A stretch of DNA of 64,000 bases, from NCBI GenBank assembly GCA_004347695.1, contig SLTK01000009.1, positions 506,328 to 570,327 on the forward strand, given 5' to 3'. The notes below the pieces were generated by a model. It was not told where the DNA came from. It ran no database searches and saw nothing but the letters and a program-made list of their open reading frames with translations. This stretch comes from Chloroflexota bacterium. GTDB lineage: Bacteria; Chloroflexota; Anaerolineae; Anaerolineales; Anaerolineaceae. Below are positions 1-8,286 of the stretch, piece by piece; the stretch's first letter is position 1, and each line of letters starts with the position of its first letter. Position numbers and translations under genes: made by a program.

Positions 1-484
1 GGCCTTGCCGGCTGCTCCAACACAACACTTCAGTCAACGAATGCAGCAGTTCCGCCACGCCGACTGCCGCTGTGGCATAAAGGAAGATGCGAGTACCGGC
101 TGGCACAACCAGCATCAATGTGACCAGTACGGCTGCCACCCAGGTACCTACGCAGGTTGGACAGCAGATGAGCTGCCCCATGGCCTGGCGAAATCCGGTT
201 CCACGTGGGACAACTGCCTTGCCATCGCCCGAGTTGTCATCCACAACTTTGGTAAACGGTGCCCTTAAGGGGTCCATAATCCGGTCGAATGCGATCATGC
301 GGCCTAACCGAAAAGTTGCCAGTCCGATCAAAATGAAGTCCAGCGCCGATAAGTCAAAAACTTTGATCCAGCCAACTTTCTGTTCCACCCAAAATCCAAG
401 CAGCCCAAAACCAATAAGGAATATTACCGACAATAAAATTTTTGTGATGGTTTCCTGATTTTTAGCTCCCGGTTCCTGGGTCAT
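1..484 (-). CDS. DUF1360-family membrane protein, C-terminally truncated by the window edge
   Basis: This gene is missing from the ORF track because its stop lies outside the window. I translated it by hand from the ATG at 484. The product begins MTQEPGAKNQ and has hydrophobic stretches near residues 16-34 and 48-60. It carries the pairs ATFRLGRMI and CCPTCVGTWVAA, which I associate with the DUF1360 family (small membrane proteins of unknown role with a C-P-x-C near a transmembrane helix). The start follows a GAGGGAG ribosome site and lies 13 bases after the narI stop, so it is probably the last gene of the nar operon. No function is known to me. The CPTC pair could bind a metal or form a disulfide, but that is a guess. 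Confidence 0.7.
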   Translation of the reverse strand, partial: MTQEPGAKNQETITKILLSVIFLIGFGLLGFWVEQKVGWIKVFDLSALDFILIGLATFRLGRMIAFDRIMDPLRAPFTKVVDDNSGDGKAVVPRGTGFRQAMGQLICCPTCVGTWVAAVLVTLMLVVPAGTRIFLYATAAVGVAELLHSLTEVLCWSSRQG

Positions 485-497
485 TGCTCCCTCTTTT

Positions 498-1187
498 CTA
501 CTGTGTGTTTTGTGTTCGAATTTTGCGATTCCACAGCACAATTTGCCATGGGCGAATTAAATAGCCAATGGGATAGGTGAAAATGTGAACCAGCCGCGAG
601 AATGGAAAAATTACAGCCAATACAAAGTTATTGATCACATGCAGCTTGATGAGCCACGGCAGCGGCGCAACCAGATCCACCCGAGGGGTAAAGGTTGCCA
701 GCGACAGCAGATAAGGCGAAAAGACGCCGGTGAACCAGTATGAGCCAAATCGGTAAAGCGTTGCAACCAGAACCCCGCTGATAACCGATACCAGCAGCGC
801 CGCCAGTACAACCACATCCATCGGGGTAGTAACAACCTGCACCCTCCGCACCGTCACCCGGCGAAACACCAGGATCAGCAGACCAGCCAGCGACCACAGC
901 CCAAGACCGAGACCAGTGATCTCGAGTAGATATAACCGCAGCGGGACAGCGTTCCACAACACTACGGACCGGGGTATCAATAACGCCAGCAAATGGCCCA
1001 ACAGTACGAGCACGATGCCGTAGTGGAAAGAGATGGAACCCCAGTACAGTTGTTTATTTTCCAGCAGTTGCGAAGAAAGGCTGGAAATGGAAAACGGCCG
1101 TATGATCGAGCGGTAAACGGTGACCACAACAAAAATAGTCAGGCTGATGTACGGCCAAATGACGAAGAAAATTGTGTTCCAGTCCAT
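498..1187 (-). CDS. narI: Respiratory nitrate reductase gamma subunit (cytochrome b)
   Basis: NarI is the membrane di-haem b subunit that oxidises quinol and passes electrons to NarH and NarG. The 229-residue protein has five hydrophobic helices and the four expected haem-ligand histidines: H55 in SFHYG, H65 in LGHLL, H183 in KLHVINN and H201 in LVHIFTYP. The spacing and surrounding residues match E. coli NarI closely. It follows narJ by about 35 bases in the same direction. The length is normal for the family (about 225 residues). Confidence in the assignment is high from motifs and operon context. Confidence 0.95.
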   Translation of the reverse strand: MDWNTIFFVIWPYISLTIFVVVTVYRSIIRPFSISSLSSQLLENKQLYWGSISFHYGIVLVLLGHLLALLIPRSVVLWNAVPLRLYLLEITGLGLGLWSLAGLLILVFRRVTVRRVQVVTTPMDVVVLAALLVSVISGVLVATLYRFGSYWFTGVFSPYLLSLATFTPRVDLVAPLPWLIKLHVINNFVLAVIFPFSRLVHIFTYPIGYLIRPWQIVLWNRKIRTQNTQ

Positions 1188-1222
1188 AAGTCACTACCCT
1201 CCTGAGTGGAAGTACCGTAGCG

Positions 1223-1747
1223 TCAATTTCTGTTACCCGTCGGAATTGAGGTGCGCATGATTGATGAGCAGGTTATTGCGATGGCTTTCATTAAATTCAC
1301 GTACGGATTGGTTGGATCGTCTTTTTCCATTGCGGCATGAATGCGGCCAACCGCCGGGGATAAAACCTCGATCAGTTCGTCAAGCGGTTCATCCAGCGCA
1401 TCGACCAGCCGTAATACCGGGATCAAGTGGTCGGGTAATTCACCATCGCTATCCACCTGGTGGGCAGCGATGGCCCGATTCATCATCGACATAAATGTGC
1501 CGCGCTGATAGTTGTCTCCCCAGGTCTGGTAACCGATATACGGCGCTGCCGGCGGGTTTAAATCCAGCGTCCGGGTGTGCAGTTCTTCCCAATCACCCAG
1601 ACTCAACCGGGAAATTCCATTAATGAAGTGGCTATACGCAGATTTGCAGTTCTCATCTACCAGTTCCATGCCATTCTGCCGAAGAAGATCCAGTCTGCCC
1701 GGAGCCGGGTAGCGCAAAGCTTCCGCAAGAAGTCCTAACTGTCCCAT
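1223..1747 (-). CDS. narJ: Nitrate reductase assembly chaperone
   Basis: NarJ is a TorD-family cytoplasmic chaperone that holds apo-NarG until the molybdenum cofactor is inserted. The ORF track starts at 1861, inside narH. I prefer the ATG at 1747 (MGQLGLLAEALRYP): it sits one base after the narH stop (TGA C ATG) and behind a GAGGGGGG ribosome site. This gives 174 residues, usual for NarJ. The segment DWEELHTRTLDLNPPAAPYI followed by GYQTWGDNYQRG resembles the conserved NarJ core. The near-overlap with narH suggests translational coupling. The family is divergent, so the call rests on both sequence and position. Confidence 0.9.
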   Translation of the reverse strand: MGQLGLLAEALRYPAPGRLDLLRQNGMELVDENCKSAYSHFINGISRLSLGDWEELHTRTLDLNPPAAPYIGYQTWGDNYQRGTFMSMMNRAIAAHQVDSDGELPDHLIPVLRLVDALDEPLDELIEVLSPAVGRIHAAMEKDDPTNPYVNLMKAIAITCSSIMRTSIPTGNRN

Positions 1748-1748
1748 G

Positions 1749-3257
1749 TCATTCCCCCCTCTGCGGCGGCTGGATGGCGCCAAATCCGACTTCGCCCTTG
1801 TGCGCCAACGGATCCTTCCAGGCTTCCACAGCAGTCTCTCGATGGTATTGCGGGATGACAAACTGCTCTTTCACATTGGGCAGGGTGGTCAGCTTGTAGA
1901 TCGCCTCGGCCTTTTCGACCGTCAGGCCAGCCTCACTGAGATAACCCAGCGTATCGCTATTTACCGCGCCACGTACAGTCTTATGCCGCATATACAAACG
2001 AACCGCAAGCAGTTTATGCATCACTTCCCGGATGACCTGTTCGTTTCCGGCGGAAAACAGGTTGGCCAGGTATTTGACCGGCAACCGGGCTGCATCCAGC
2101 CGCTGGAAAAGTTCGAAATCATGGCGTTCCTCCGCCAGATCCAGTTTGAACAACTCGTTCTCGATCACGCTGACCACCGGCGAGAGCGGCGGAATATAGT
2201 ACATCATCGCCATGGTGCGATATTCCGCGTGCAGCGGCAGCGCAATGCCCCATTCTTTGACAAATTTATAAGCCGGCGAATTCTGCGCGGCTTCGATCCA
2301 ACTGTCCTCTATGCCATTTGCGCGCGCCCCAGCAATCACCTCGGGATCGAATGGGTCGAGAATCACGTTGCGGTGGGCTTCGACCAGTTGCGCATCGGGC
2401 ACTATGGCTGCGGATGGAATTTGGTCTGCGTCATACAGCAGCACACCCATATAGCGGATGCGCCCCACACAGGAGTGCGCGCAAGCGGGAGCTTGACCGG
2501 TCTCCAGGCGCGGGAAGCACAGGATGCACTTCTCAGATTTCCCGGTTGACCAGTTGTAATACACCTTTTTGTAGGGGCAGGCTGCCACGCACATACGCCA
2601 GGCGCGGCATTTATTCTCATTGACCAGCACCACGCCGTCTTCGGCGCGCTTGTAAATCGCGCCCGATGGACAGGCTGCGGCGCAGGCCGGATTGAGGCAG
2701 TGATTGCAGATACGCGGCAAGTAGTTGAACACCACTCGCTCCAGTTCGTTCATCTGGCGGCGCACCTCTTCCGAAACGCCAGCCAGGTTCGGGTCGTTGC
2801 TGGCATAAATGCCTGACCCTCCCAGGTCGTCATCCCAATTGGGGCCGGTTTGAACATCCAACGGATCGCCGGTCACTTTTGAAATGGGAATGGCAGTGGG
2901 TTGATCGTCGCCTGCCGGGGCATTGAATAAATCCTGATAGCGGAAGGTAAACGGTTCGTAGTAATCATCCATGGTTGGCAGCGCCGGGTTGTAGAATATT
3001 TTCGCCAGACCGCCAGCGCGCGAATGCAACCGCAGAGATAACTTCTTCCCCTTCAGTTCCCACCCACCCCGATAGTGGCTCTGATCTTCCCAGCGGGTTG
3101 GATAACCCGTTCCGGGACGGGTTTCAACATTATTCCACCACATATATTCGGCGCCTTTGCGGTCGGTCCATAAATTTTTACAGGCAACCGAACAGGTGTG
3201 ACAGCCAATACATTTATCCAGATGAAAGAGCATGCTCATATGGGCTCTAACGTTCAT
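1749..3257 (-). CDS. narH: Nitrate reductase beta subunit (iron-sulfur)
   Basis: NarH carries electrons through four Fe-S clusters from NarI to NarG. The 502-residue protein has an N-terminal ferredoxin motif with cysteines at 16, 19, 22 and 26 (CIGCHTCSVACKN). It then has CNHCLNPACAAACP, CRAWRMCVAACPYKK and CILCFPRLETGQAPACAHSC. The Trp in CRAW replaces a cysteine, as in other NarH proteins, and marks the [3Fe-4S] site. Length and motif order match E. coli NarH (about 512 residues). There is no export signal, so it should sit on the cytoplasmic side with NarG. It lies 54 bases after narG and abuts narJ. Confidence 0.97.
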   Translation of the reverse strand: MNVRAHMSMLFHLDKCIGCHTCSVACKNLWTDRKGAEYMWWNNVETRPGTGYPTRWEDQSHYRGGWELKGKKLSLRLHSRAGGLAKIFYNPALPTMDDYYEPFTFRYQDLFNAPAGDDQPTAIPISKVTGDPLDVQTGPNWDDDLGGSGIYASNDPNLAGVSEEVRRQMNELERVVFNYLPRICNHCLNPACAAACPSGAIYKRAEDGVVLVNENKCRAWRMCVAACPYKKVYYNWSTGKSEKCILCFPRLETGQAPACAHSCVGRIRYMGVLLYDADQIPSAAIVPDAQLVEAHRNVILDPFDPEVIAGARANGIEDSWIEAAQNSPAYKFVKEWGIALPLHAEYRTMAMMYYIPPLSPVVSVIENELFKLDLAEERHDFELFQRLDAARLPVKYLANLFSAGNEQVIREVMHKLLAVRLYMRHKTVRGAVNSDTLGYLSEAGLTVEKAEAIYKLTTLPNVKEQFVIPQYHRETAVEAWKDPLAHKGEVGFGAIQPPQRGE

Positions 3258-3311
3258 TGTTCCTCCGTGAAAAGCAGCACCTAACGGTAAATCAATCCCT
3301 GTTGCTGCGGT

Positions 3312-6300
3312 TTAGAAGTCTGGTTTTTCGATGCGCCGGACAAACACAAAGGTATCGCGGTTGACGCCGGTCGGGCCCCAGTAGTTGAAGAAATAGGTAA
3401 ACTGGGCATACCCGCCGGTCATCAGAACCGGTTTCAGGCGCGCGCGGGTGAGTGAATTATTCATGCCGGCGCGTTTGCCGCGCAGCGGCGATTTGGGGAT
3501 GCCAACCGTGCGTTCAGTGGCGTGATACACAAAGACAGTCCCGGCTGGGATGCGGCTGGAGACGATGGCGCGTTGTACGAATACACCGTTATCGTTGAAC
3601 ACCTCCACCCAGTCGTTGTCAGCAATGCCCATCTCCGTCGAGTCTTTGTCATTCAGCCAGACCGGGTAGCCGCCGCGTGATAGGGTCATCATGCGGTCAT
3701 TTTCCGAGAAGGTCGAGTGAATGCTCCATTTGCCGTGCGGCGTGACATAGTTGAGCAGCTTGCCCTGGGCCTCCGCCAGGCTCTTTTGAGTCTCGTCGAG
3801 CATAGTGTGATCCGGGCGTGGTTTGTAGGTAGGCAAGTGCTCGCCCCAGGCCAGATAATTTTCGTGGTCGAGATAAAAATGTTGCCGTCCGGTCAAAGTG
3901 CGCCACGGAATGCGTTGCTCGACATTCAGGGTAAACGGCGAGTAGGCTCGGCCCTGATTGACGTTGCCCGACCAGGTTGGCGTAGTCAGGATACGCCGCG
4001 GCTGAGCGACGATATCGTCGAAGGTAATGCGGGTCGAGCGCGTCCCGTCCGCCAGATGCGCCAGGTCCAACCCGGTCTTGTGTTCTTCGATTTCAAAGGC
4101 ACGGTGCGCGATTTCGCCGTTGGATGCCGGGTCGAGCGCCAGGATGGCTTCCACCGCCTCCCGAGCGGTTGCCAGCGACGGATAAACCTGTTGGTTGAAC
4201 ATTCGCGGTTGGCGTTGCGTGAGGGTCTTATATTCCTCCACCACCGGGATAGGCAGTCCGTGGGCAAATACGCCGTTTTTCTCTACGCCGCGCCCGAGCG
4301 TGATCATCTGATCGTACAGGTGAACGTAATCCCGTTCGACAACCCGGAATTTGGGCATACTTTTTCCGGGAACAGCTTCGGTTTCACCGCTGTGCCAATC
4401 GGCAATCACCGGCTGGGCCAACTCGTCCACCGTATCATGGGTCAACGGCTGCATGATGACGTCTTTCACCGTCCCGGGCAGGTGGCGCACGGAAAATTCG
4501 CTGACTTTTTTGGCAATCGCCTTGTAGATCTCCCAATCCGGCTTTGATTCCCAGGCCGGGGCTACTGCTGCCTGCATCGGATTGAAGTAAGAATGCATGT
4601 CGGTCGTGTTGAGGTCATCCTTCTCGTACCAGGTAGCGGCCGGGAGAACGATGTCCGAGTACAGCGCGGATGTGTCCATGCGGAAATTGAGGTCCACCAC
4701 CAGATCCAGCTTGCCGACCGGGGCCTGCGGGTGAAATTTCACCTCATTCACATAACCTTCTGCCATTTCCGGCGCGATGGCGTTATTGTGGGTGCCCAGG
4801 TAATGACGCAGGAAATATTCATGCCCCTTGGCGCTGGATCCGATGGCGTTACCGCGCCAGATGAACCATACGCGCGGCCAGTTTTCCGGAGCATCGGGAT
4901 CTTCGACCGCAAATCCTAATTTGTGCTGTTTAATCTGGTCAACGACAGCCTGAATGACCTCGGAATCGGATTTCGCCCCGCCATTCGCCGCCTCGCGCAC
5001 CACGTCCAGCGAAGAGCGGTTGAATTGTGGGAAGAAGGGCAGCCAGCCGCGCCGCACCGCCTGAACCTGCATATCGATGGTGTGCTGCTTCGTATCGTCT
5101 TTTGCGCCATCCAATTTCGGGTCATAGATCGAGAAACCGCGTTCATAGCGCCACTGATCGCTGTGGACATAATGGAAGGAGGGCGTATTTTGCTGGCGCG
5201 GCGCCTGACCCCAGTCGCCGGCAAAGGCGATGGTGCTCCAGGACGCCTGGCTGACCACTTTTTCCTGGCCAACATAATGCGCCAGTCCGCCGCCATTGAC
5301 CCCCACGCTGCCAGTCAGCATCAAACCAACGATGCCGGCCCGGTAAAGCAGGTTGTTGTGATACCAGTGGTTGGCGCCTGCGCCAATGATGATCAAATTC
5401 TTGCCGCGGGTTTGTTCTCCGTTGTCGCCCCAGTCGCGGGCGAAACGGATCAAGGTGTCGCGATGAATGCCGGTATATTTTTCCTGCCAGGCAGGCGTGT
5501 AGAGCGTGTCGTCGTCATAACTGACGGCGGTTTCATCTGGCAGACCGCACGGCACACCAAATTGCGCCAGGATCAGGTCAAACACGGTGGTGACTGCCAC
5601 CTGCCCGTGGCCCGTCTCGACATAGCGCACTGGCAGCTTGCGTGTAATAACGCCATTGCCGGCAAAATCGTCCAACTCAACATCCACCACGGCGTCATGG
5701 GCCTGAACAAAGGATAATTCCGGGTCGAGCGGTTCACCGGTGGCGCCATCCTGCATTTTTAGATTCCATTTGCCGGTGTCCTTGTTTGGCCAGCGGTAAC
5801 CGATAGTGCCCTGCGGCATCCGTGCTTTTTCAGAGTTTTTATCCCATACCAGCAATTTCCAGTCGCCATTTTCGACAGCGCTGTAATCCGTCACTTGATT
5901 GGCCCGCAGGTAGCGCCCTGGACGTTTTTCGTTGACTTCGATCAGGAAAGGCAGGTCGGTGTTCAGTTTGGCATATTCGGTGAAATACGGCACTTGCCGG
6001 TCGATATAAAATTCCTTGAGCAGCACATGGTTGACCGCCATCCAGAATGCAGTGTCTTGCCCGCCGTGGGCCGGAATCCAGTAATCCGCATATTTGGCCA
6101 CCTGAGAGAAATCCGGCGAGAAAACCACTAACTTTGCGCCTGCATGCCGGACTTCAGCGATAAAATGGGCATCCGGAGTGCGGGTCATATTGATGTTCGA
6201 GCCCATAACAGCGATCATCTTGCTGTTGTACCAATCCGCCGACTCGTGCACGTCCGTCTGTTCACCCCAGATTTCCGGGCTGGCAGGTGGTAAATCGCAA

Positions 6301-6914
6301 TACCAGTCGTAAAAACTCATCACCACGCCGCCCAACAGTGAGAGGAAGCGGGTGCCAGACGCATAACTGACCTGCGACATGGCCGGGATGGGCGAAAAAC
6401 CGATAATTCGATCTGGACCGTGCTGTTTGATTGTATTGACGACGGAAGCAGCCGTGATTTCCAGTGCCTCATCCCAGGAAACCCGCCGGAACCCGCCCTT
6501 GCCGCGCGCCTGCTGGATGGCCTTGCGGCTTTCAGGATCGGCCATGATGCGTTTCCAGGCTTCCACCGGGTCAGCGTGTTTTTCACGCGCCTCGCGCCAC
6601 AGGTCAATCAAAGCTCCGCGCACATAGGGGTACTTCACCCGGATTGGGCTATACAGGTACCAGGAGAAGCTGATCCCCCGTTGGCAACCGCGCGGTTCGT
6701 AAGGCGGCAGACCCTCCTCCAGCGCCGGGTAATCGGTCGCCTGCATCTCCCAGGTGACAATTCCATCTTTGACGAACACCTGCCATGAGCATGAACCGGT
6801 GCAATTGACGCCGTGGGTGGTGCGAACGCGTTTGTCATGTTGAAAGCGATTGCGATAGAACTCTTCCCATTTTCGTTCGGTTGGTGCGGTTTTTTCTTTT
6901 ATCCACTTGGTCAT
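3312..6914 (-). CDS. narG: Nitrate reductase alpha subunit (molybdenum catalytic)
   Basis: NarG reduces nitrate to nitrite at a Mo-bis-MGD centre. The 1200-residue protein has the FS0 cluster ligands H34, C38, C42 and C77 in the H-x3-C-x3-C-x34-C pattern. The molybdenum-ligand Asp lies in FYDWYCDLPPASPE, around D207. Strings such as GFSPIPAMS, AHYVGQEK and NDWVEVFN run collinear with E. coli NarG. No twin-arginine leader precedes THGVNCTGSCSW, so this is the cytoplasm-facing type and not the exported archaeal type. It is flanked by narC and narH. The tungstate/molybdate importer at 12.4-14.9 kb and moeA at the right end would supply its cofactor. Confidence 0.98.
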   Translation of the reverse strand: MTKWIKEKTAPTERKWEEFYRNRFQHDKRVRTTHGVNCTGSCSWQVFVKDGIVTWEMQATDYPALEEGLPPYEPRGCQRGISFSWYLYSPIRVKYPYVRGALIDLWREAREKHADPVEAWKRIMADPESRKAIQQARGKGGFRRVSWDEALEITAASVVNTIKQHGPDRIIGFSPIPAMSQVSYASGTRFLSLLGGVVMSFYDWYCDLPPASPEIWGEQTDVHESADWYNSKMIAVMGSNINMTRTPDAHFIAEVRHAGAKLVVFSPDFSQVAKYADYWIPAHGGQDTAFWMAVNHVLLKEFYIDRQVPYFTEYAKLNTDLPFLIEVNEKRPGRYLRANQVTDYSAVENGDWKLLVWDKNSEKARMPQGTIGYRWPNKDTGKWNLKMQDGATGEPLDPELSFVQAHDAVVDVELDDFAGNGVITRKLPVRYVETGHGQVAVTTVFDLILAQFGVPCGLPDETAVSYDDDTLYTPAWQEKYTGIHRDTLIRFARDWGDNGEQTRGKNLIIIGAGANHWYHNNLLYRAGIVGLMLTGSVGVNGGGLAHYVGQEKVVSQASWSTIAFAGDWGQAPRQQNTPSFHYVHSDQWRYERGFSIYDPKLDGAKDDTKQHTIDMQVQAVRRGWLPFFPQFNRSSLDVVREAANGGAKSDSEVIQAVVDQIKQHKLGFAVEDPDAPENWPRVWFIWRGNAIGSSAKGHEYFLRHYLGTHNNAIAPEMAEGYVNEVKFHPQAPVGKLDLVVDLNFRMDTSALYSDIVLPAATWYEKDDLNTTDMHSYFNPMQAAVAPAWESKPDWEIYKAIAKKVSEFSVRHLPGTVKDVIMQPLTHDTVDELAQPVIADWHSGETEAVPGKSMPKFRVVERDYVHLYDQMITLGRGVEKNGVFAHGLPIPVVEEYKTLTQRQPRMFNQQVYPSLATAREAVEAILALDPASNGEIAHRAFEIEEHKTGLDLAHLADGTRSTRITFDDIVAQPRRILTTPTWSGNVNQGRAYSPFTLNVEQRIPWRTLTGRQHFYLDHENYLAWGEHLPTYKPRPDHTMLDETQKSLAEAQGKLLNYVTPHGKWSIHSTFSENDRMMTLSRGGYPVWLNDKDSTEMGIADNDWVEVFNDNGVFVQRAIVSSRIPAGTVFVYHATERTVGIPKSPLRGKRAGMNNSLTRARLKPVLMTGGYAQFTYFFNYWGPTGVNRDTFVFVRRIEKPDF

Positions 6915-6945
6915 CGAAGCCTCCAGAGCTATGCCGGATAGCGGG

Positions 6946-7836
6946 CTAAAGCTTACCAGCCCGCAATTTTTCAGAAATACTCTGGCGTTGACGCGGCCAG
7001 AAGATTAATAAAACAGCAAATAAAATCACCGCAAGCCCGCCCGCGATACCAAGGTACAACCCGGTCTTGGTTGCAATTGACACCGGCTGAGTGTTGGTCG
7101 CAGTAAAATAGGCAACCAGATCGGACACTTCCTGCGGGGTCAGAGGTTTGGCGCCAAAGATTCCGATCATGGTCGGAAAATTGACAGTGCTAATCGCCGC
7201 GGTCAGCCCGGGTTCGCCATAACGCGTCAATACCTGGGTTAAATCTGGTCCCAACGTACCCCCGTCCAATACGCCTGACCCGCTGATGGAATGGCAGGCA
7301 ATGCAAGCTGTCCCACCGTTAGCCAGAGAGGTCTCCCCGGTAAAGTTCCGCTGTCCGGCTGCGGCATTGCCCACCACGGCAGGAGCCGCCGGGGTCGATT
7401 GGGATACCCCGGTTGTGGGGGCAGGTTGGGTTGCCGCACTTGAGGATTCGAGGAAAATCAGAATGGCTTCCACATCAGCGGCGGTTAAACCCATGTTTGG
7501 CATACGGATATTGCTGTAATCGGCCAACAACTGCATTGCAATGGGATCGCCGCTATCAAATTTTGCGGTCGGGTCCAGAATAAACTCCTGCAGCCACTGC
7601 CGGTCGCGCAGCGCGGTCACCCCCTGCAAATCCGGCCCAACCAGTTTGCCTTTACCAACCGTATGACAACTGGCGCAATTCTGCTGAAAGATCTGCTGCC
7701 CCTGCTCGGCTGTTTGGCGATCAAAGGAAGCGCTGGTGGAAAGGGTCAGAAAAATCAATGCGGTGCCAATCAGCAATAACAACAATGGAATGTATCTATA
7801 TTCGATTAAACGAAAAGAAATAGATCTGCCTGGCAT
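6946..7836 (-). CDS. narC: Membrane-anchored di-haem cytochrome c of the nar operon
   Basis: The ORF track starts at 7965. I place the start at the ATG at 7836 (MPGRSISFRL), because an almost perfect AAGGAGGTGA ribosome site lies just upstream. The 296-residue product has an N-terminal transmembrane helix (about residues 16-33), a haem site CASCH at 54-58, a second CIACH site, and a C-terminal helix ending in a basic tail. Both cytochrome domains should face the outside. It begins the operon and is followed by narG, H, J and I. This matches the narCGHJI order known from Thermus thermophilus, where NarC is a di-haem c cytochrome tied to nitrate reductase. The gene symbol is by analogy. Confidence 0.85.
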   Translation of the reverse strand: MPGRSISFRLIEYRYIPLLLLLIGTALIFLTLSTSASFDRQTAEQGQQIFQQNCASCHTVGKGKLVGPDLQGVTALRDRQWLQEFILDPTAKFDSGDPIAMQLLADYSNIRMPNMGLTAADVEAILIFLESSSAATQPAPTTGVSQSTPAAPAVVGNAAAGQRNFTGETSLANGGTACIACHSISGSGVLDGGTLGPDLTQVLTRYGEPGLTAAISTVNFPTMIGIFGAKPLTPQEVSDLVAYFTATNTQPVSIATKTGLYLGIAGGLAVILFAVLLIFWPRQRQSISEKLRAGKL

Positions 7837-8212
7837 CGAAATCACCTCCTTGAGCTTGGAACTTCCGTGAAGAAAGCGGATCATCTCCCCCCTAAAAATG
7901 GTCGAACAAAGACAATCTCCTGGGCAAGATGGATGCATCCGTCGCCCCAAATGAGTCTCGATCAAGAGAGAACCGCAGAAATTGTTTCACGTTGGGATTG
8001 GCTTACAGGAAAAGATTATTAATATTATAGAGGATAGCTGAATTTATTCTTTGTTATTAAGCAACCTAAATTAATTTTGAATTCTTTGATATCCGCAAAT
8101 ATCTCCCGGGAGCGCACAATTGGCAGGCGTTGATTAGAGCGAACAGTTTGAAAAGCTTCAATAATTTAAGCCAGATCGTGATTTCCAGCGATTTCAACCG
8201 ATAGAACCATAC
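7837..8212 (-). other. Leader and spacer upstream of narC, no gene seen
   Basis: This gap holds the predicted nar promoter (listed separately) and then roughly 180 bases of leader before narC. No open reading frame here has family resemblance. The narC-proximal end carries the strong ribosome site. I see no clear riboswitch or further hairpin. Confidence 0.5.
8024..8064 (-). promoter_or_regulatory. Putative nar operon promoter with FNR/CRP-like operator
   Basis: On the minus strand a perfect TATAAT (8024-8029) lies about 190 bases before narC. No acceptable -35 hexamer is found 15-19 bases upstream. The palindrome TTGCTTAATAACAA (8051-8064) matches the FNR consensus TTGAT-N4-ATCAA at 8 of 10 positions. 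Its centre is about 40.5 bases upstream of the start site predicted from the -10 box, the usual activating position for FNR/CRP proteins. This suggests oxygen- or nitrogen-oxide-controlled expression. The start site is inferred. Confidence 0.5.
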
Positions 8213-8245
8213 GACTAAAACAAACAGAGCGGGCTTCCGCTCTGT
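8213..8245 (-). terminator. Rho-independent terminator of the corrinoid protein gene
   Basis: Read on the minus strand, ACAGAGCGG-AAGC-CCGCTCTGT forms a 9-bp perfect stem with a 4-base loop. It is followed by TTGTTTTAG. It lies about 40 bases after the stop of the corrinoid gene and separates it from the nar promoter. Confidence 0.85.
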
Positions 8246-8286
8246 ATCTGTTAACCAACGCGCATTAATTATGAAAAAACGCCGGG

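Noticed and set aside
5-458. Plus-strand ORFs at the left edge
   Set aside because: They are shadows of the minus-strand DUF1360 gene, which the track omits because it has no stop in the window.
7966-8286. A small RNA or riboswitch upstream of narC
   Set aside because: Apart from the corrinoid gene terminator and the FNR-like palindrome, I see no stable stem or known motif.
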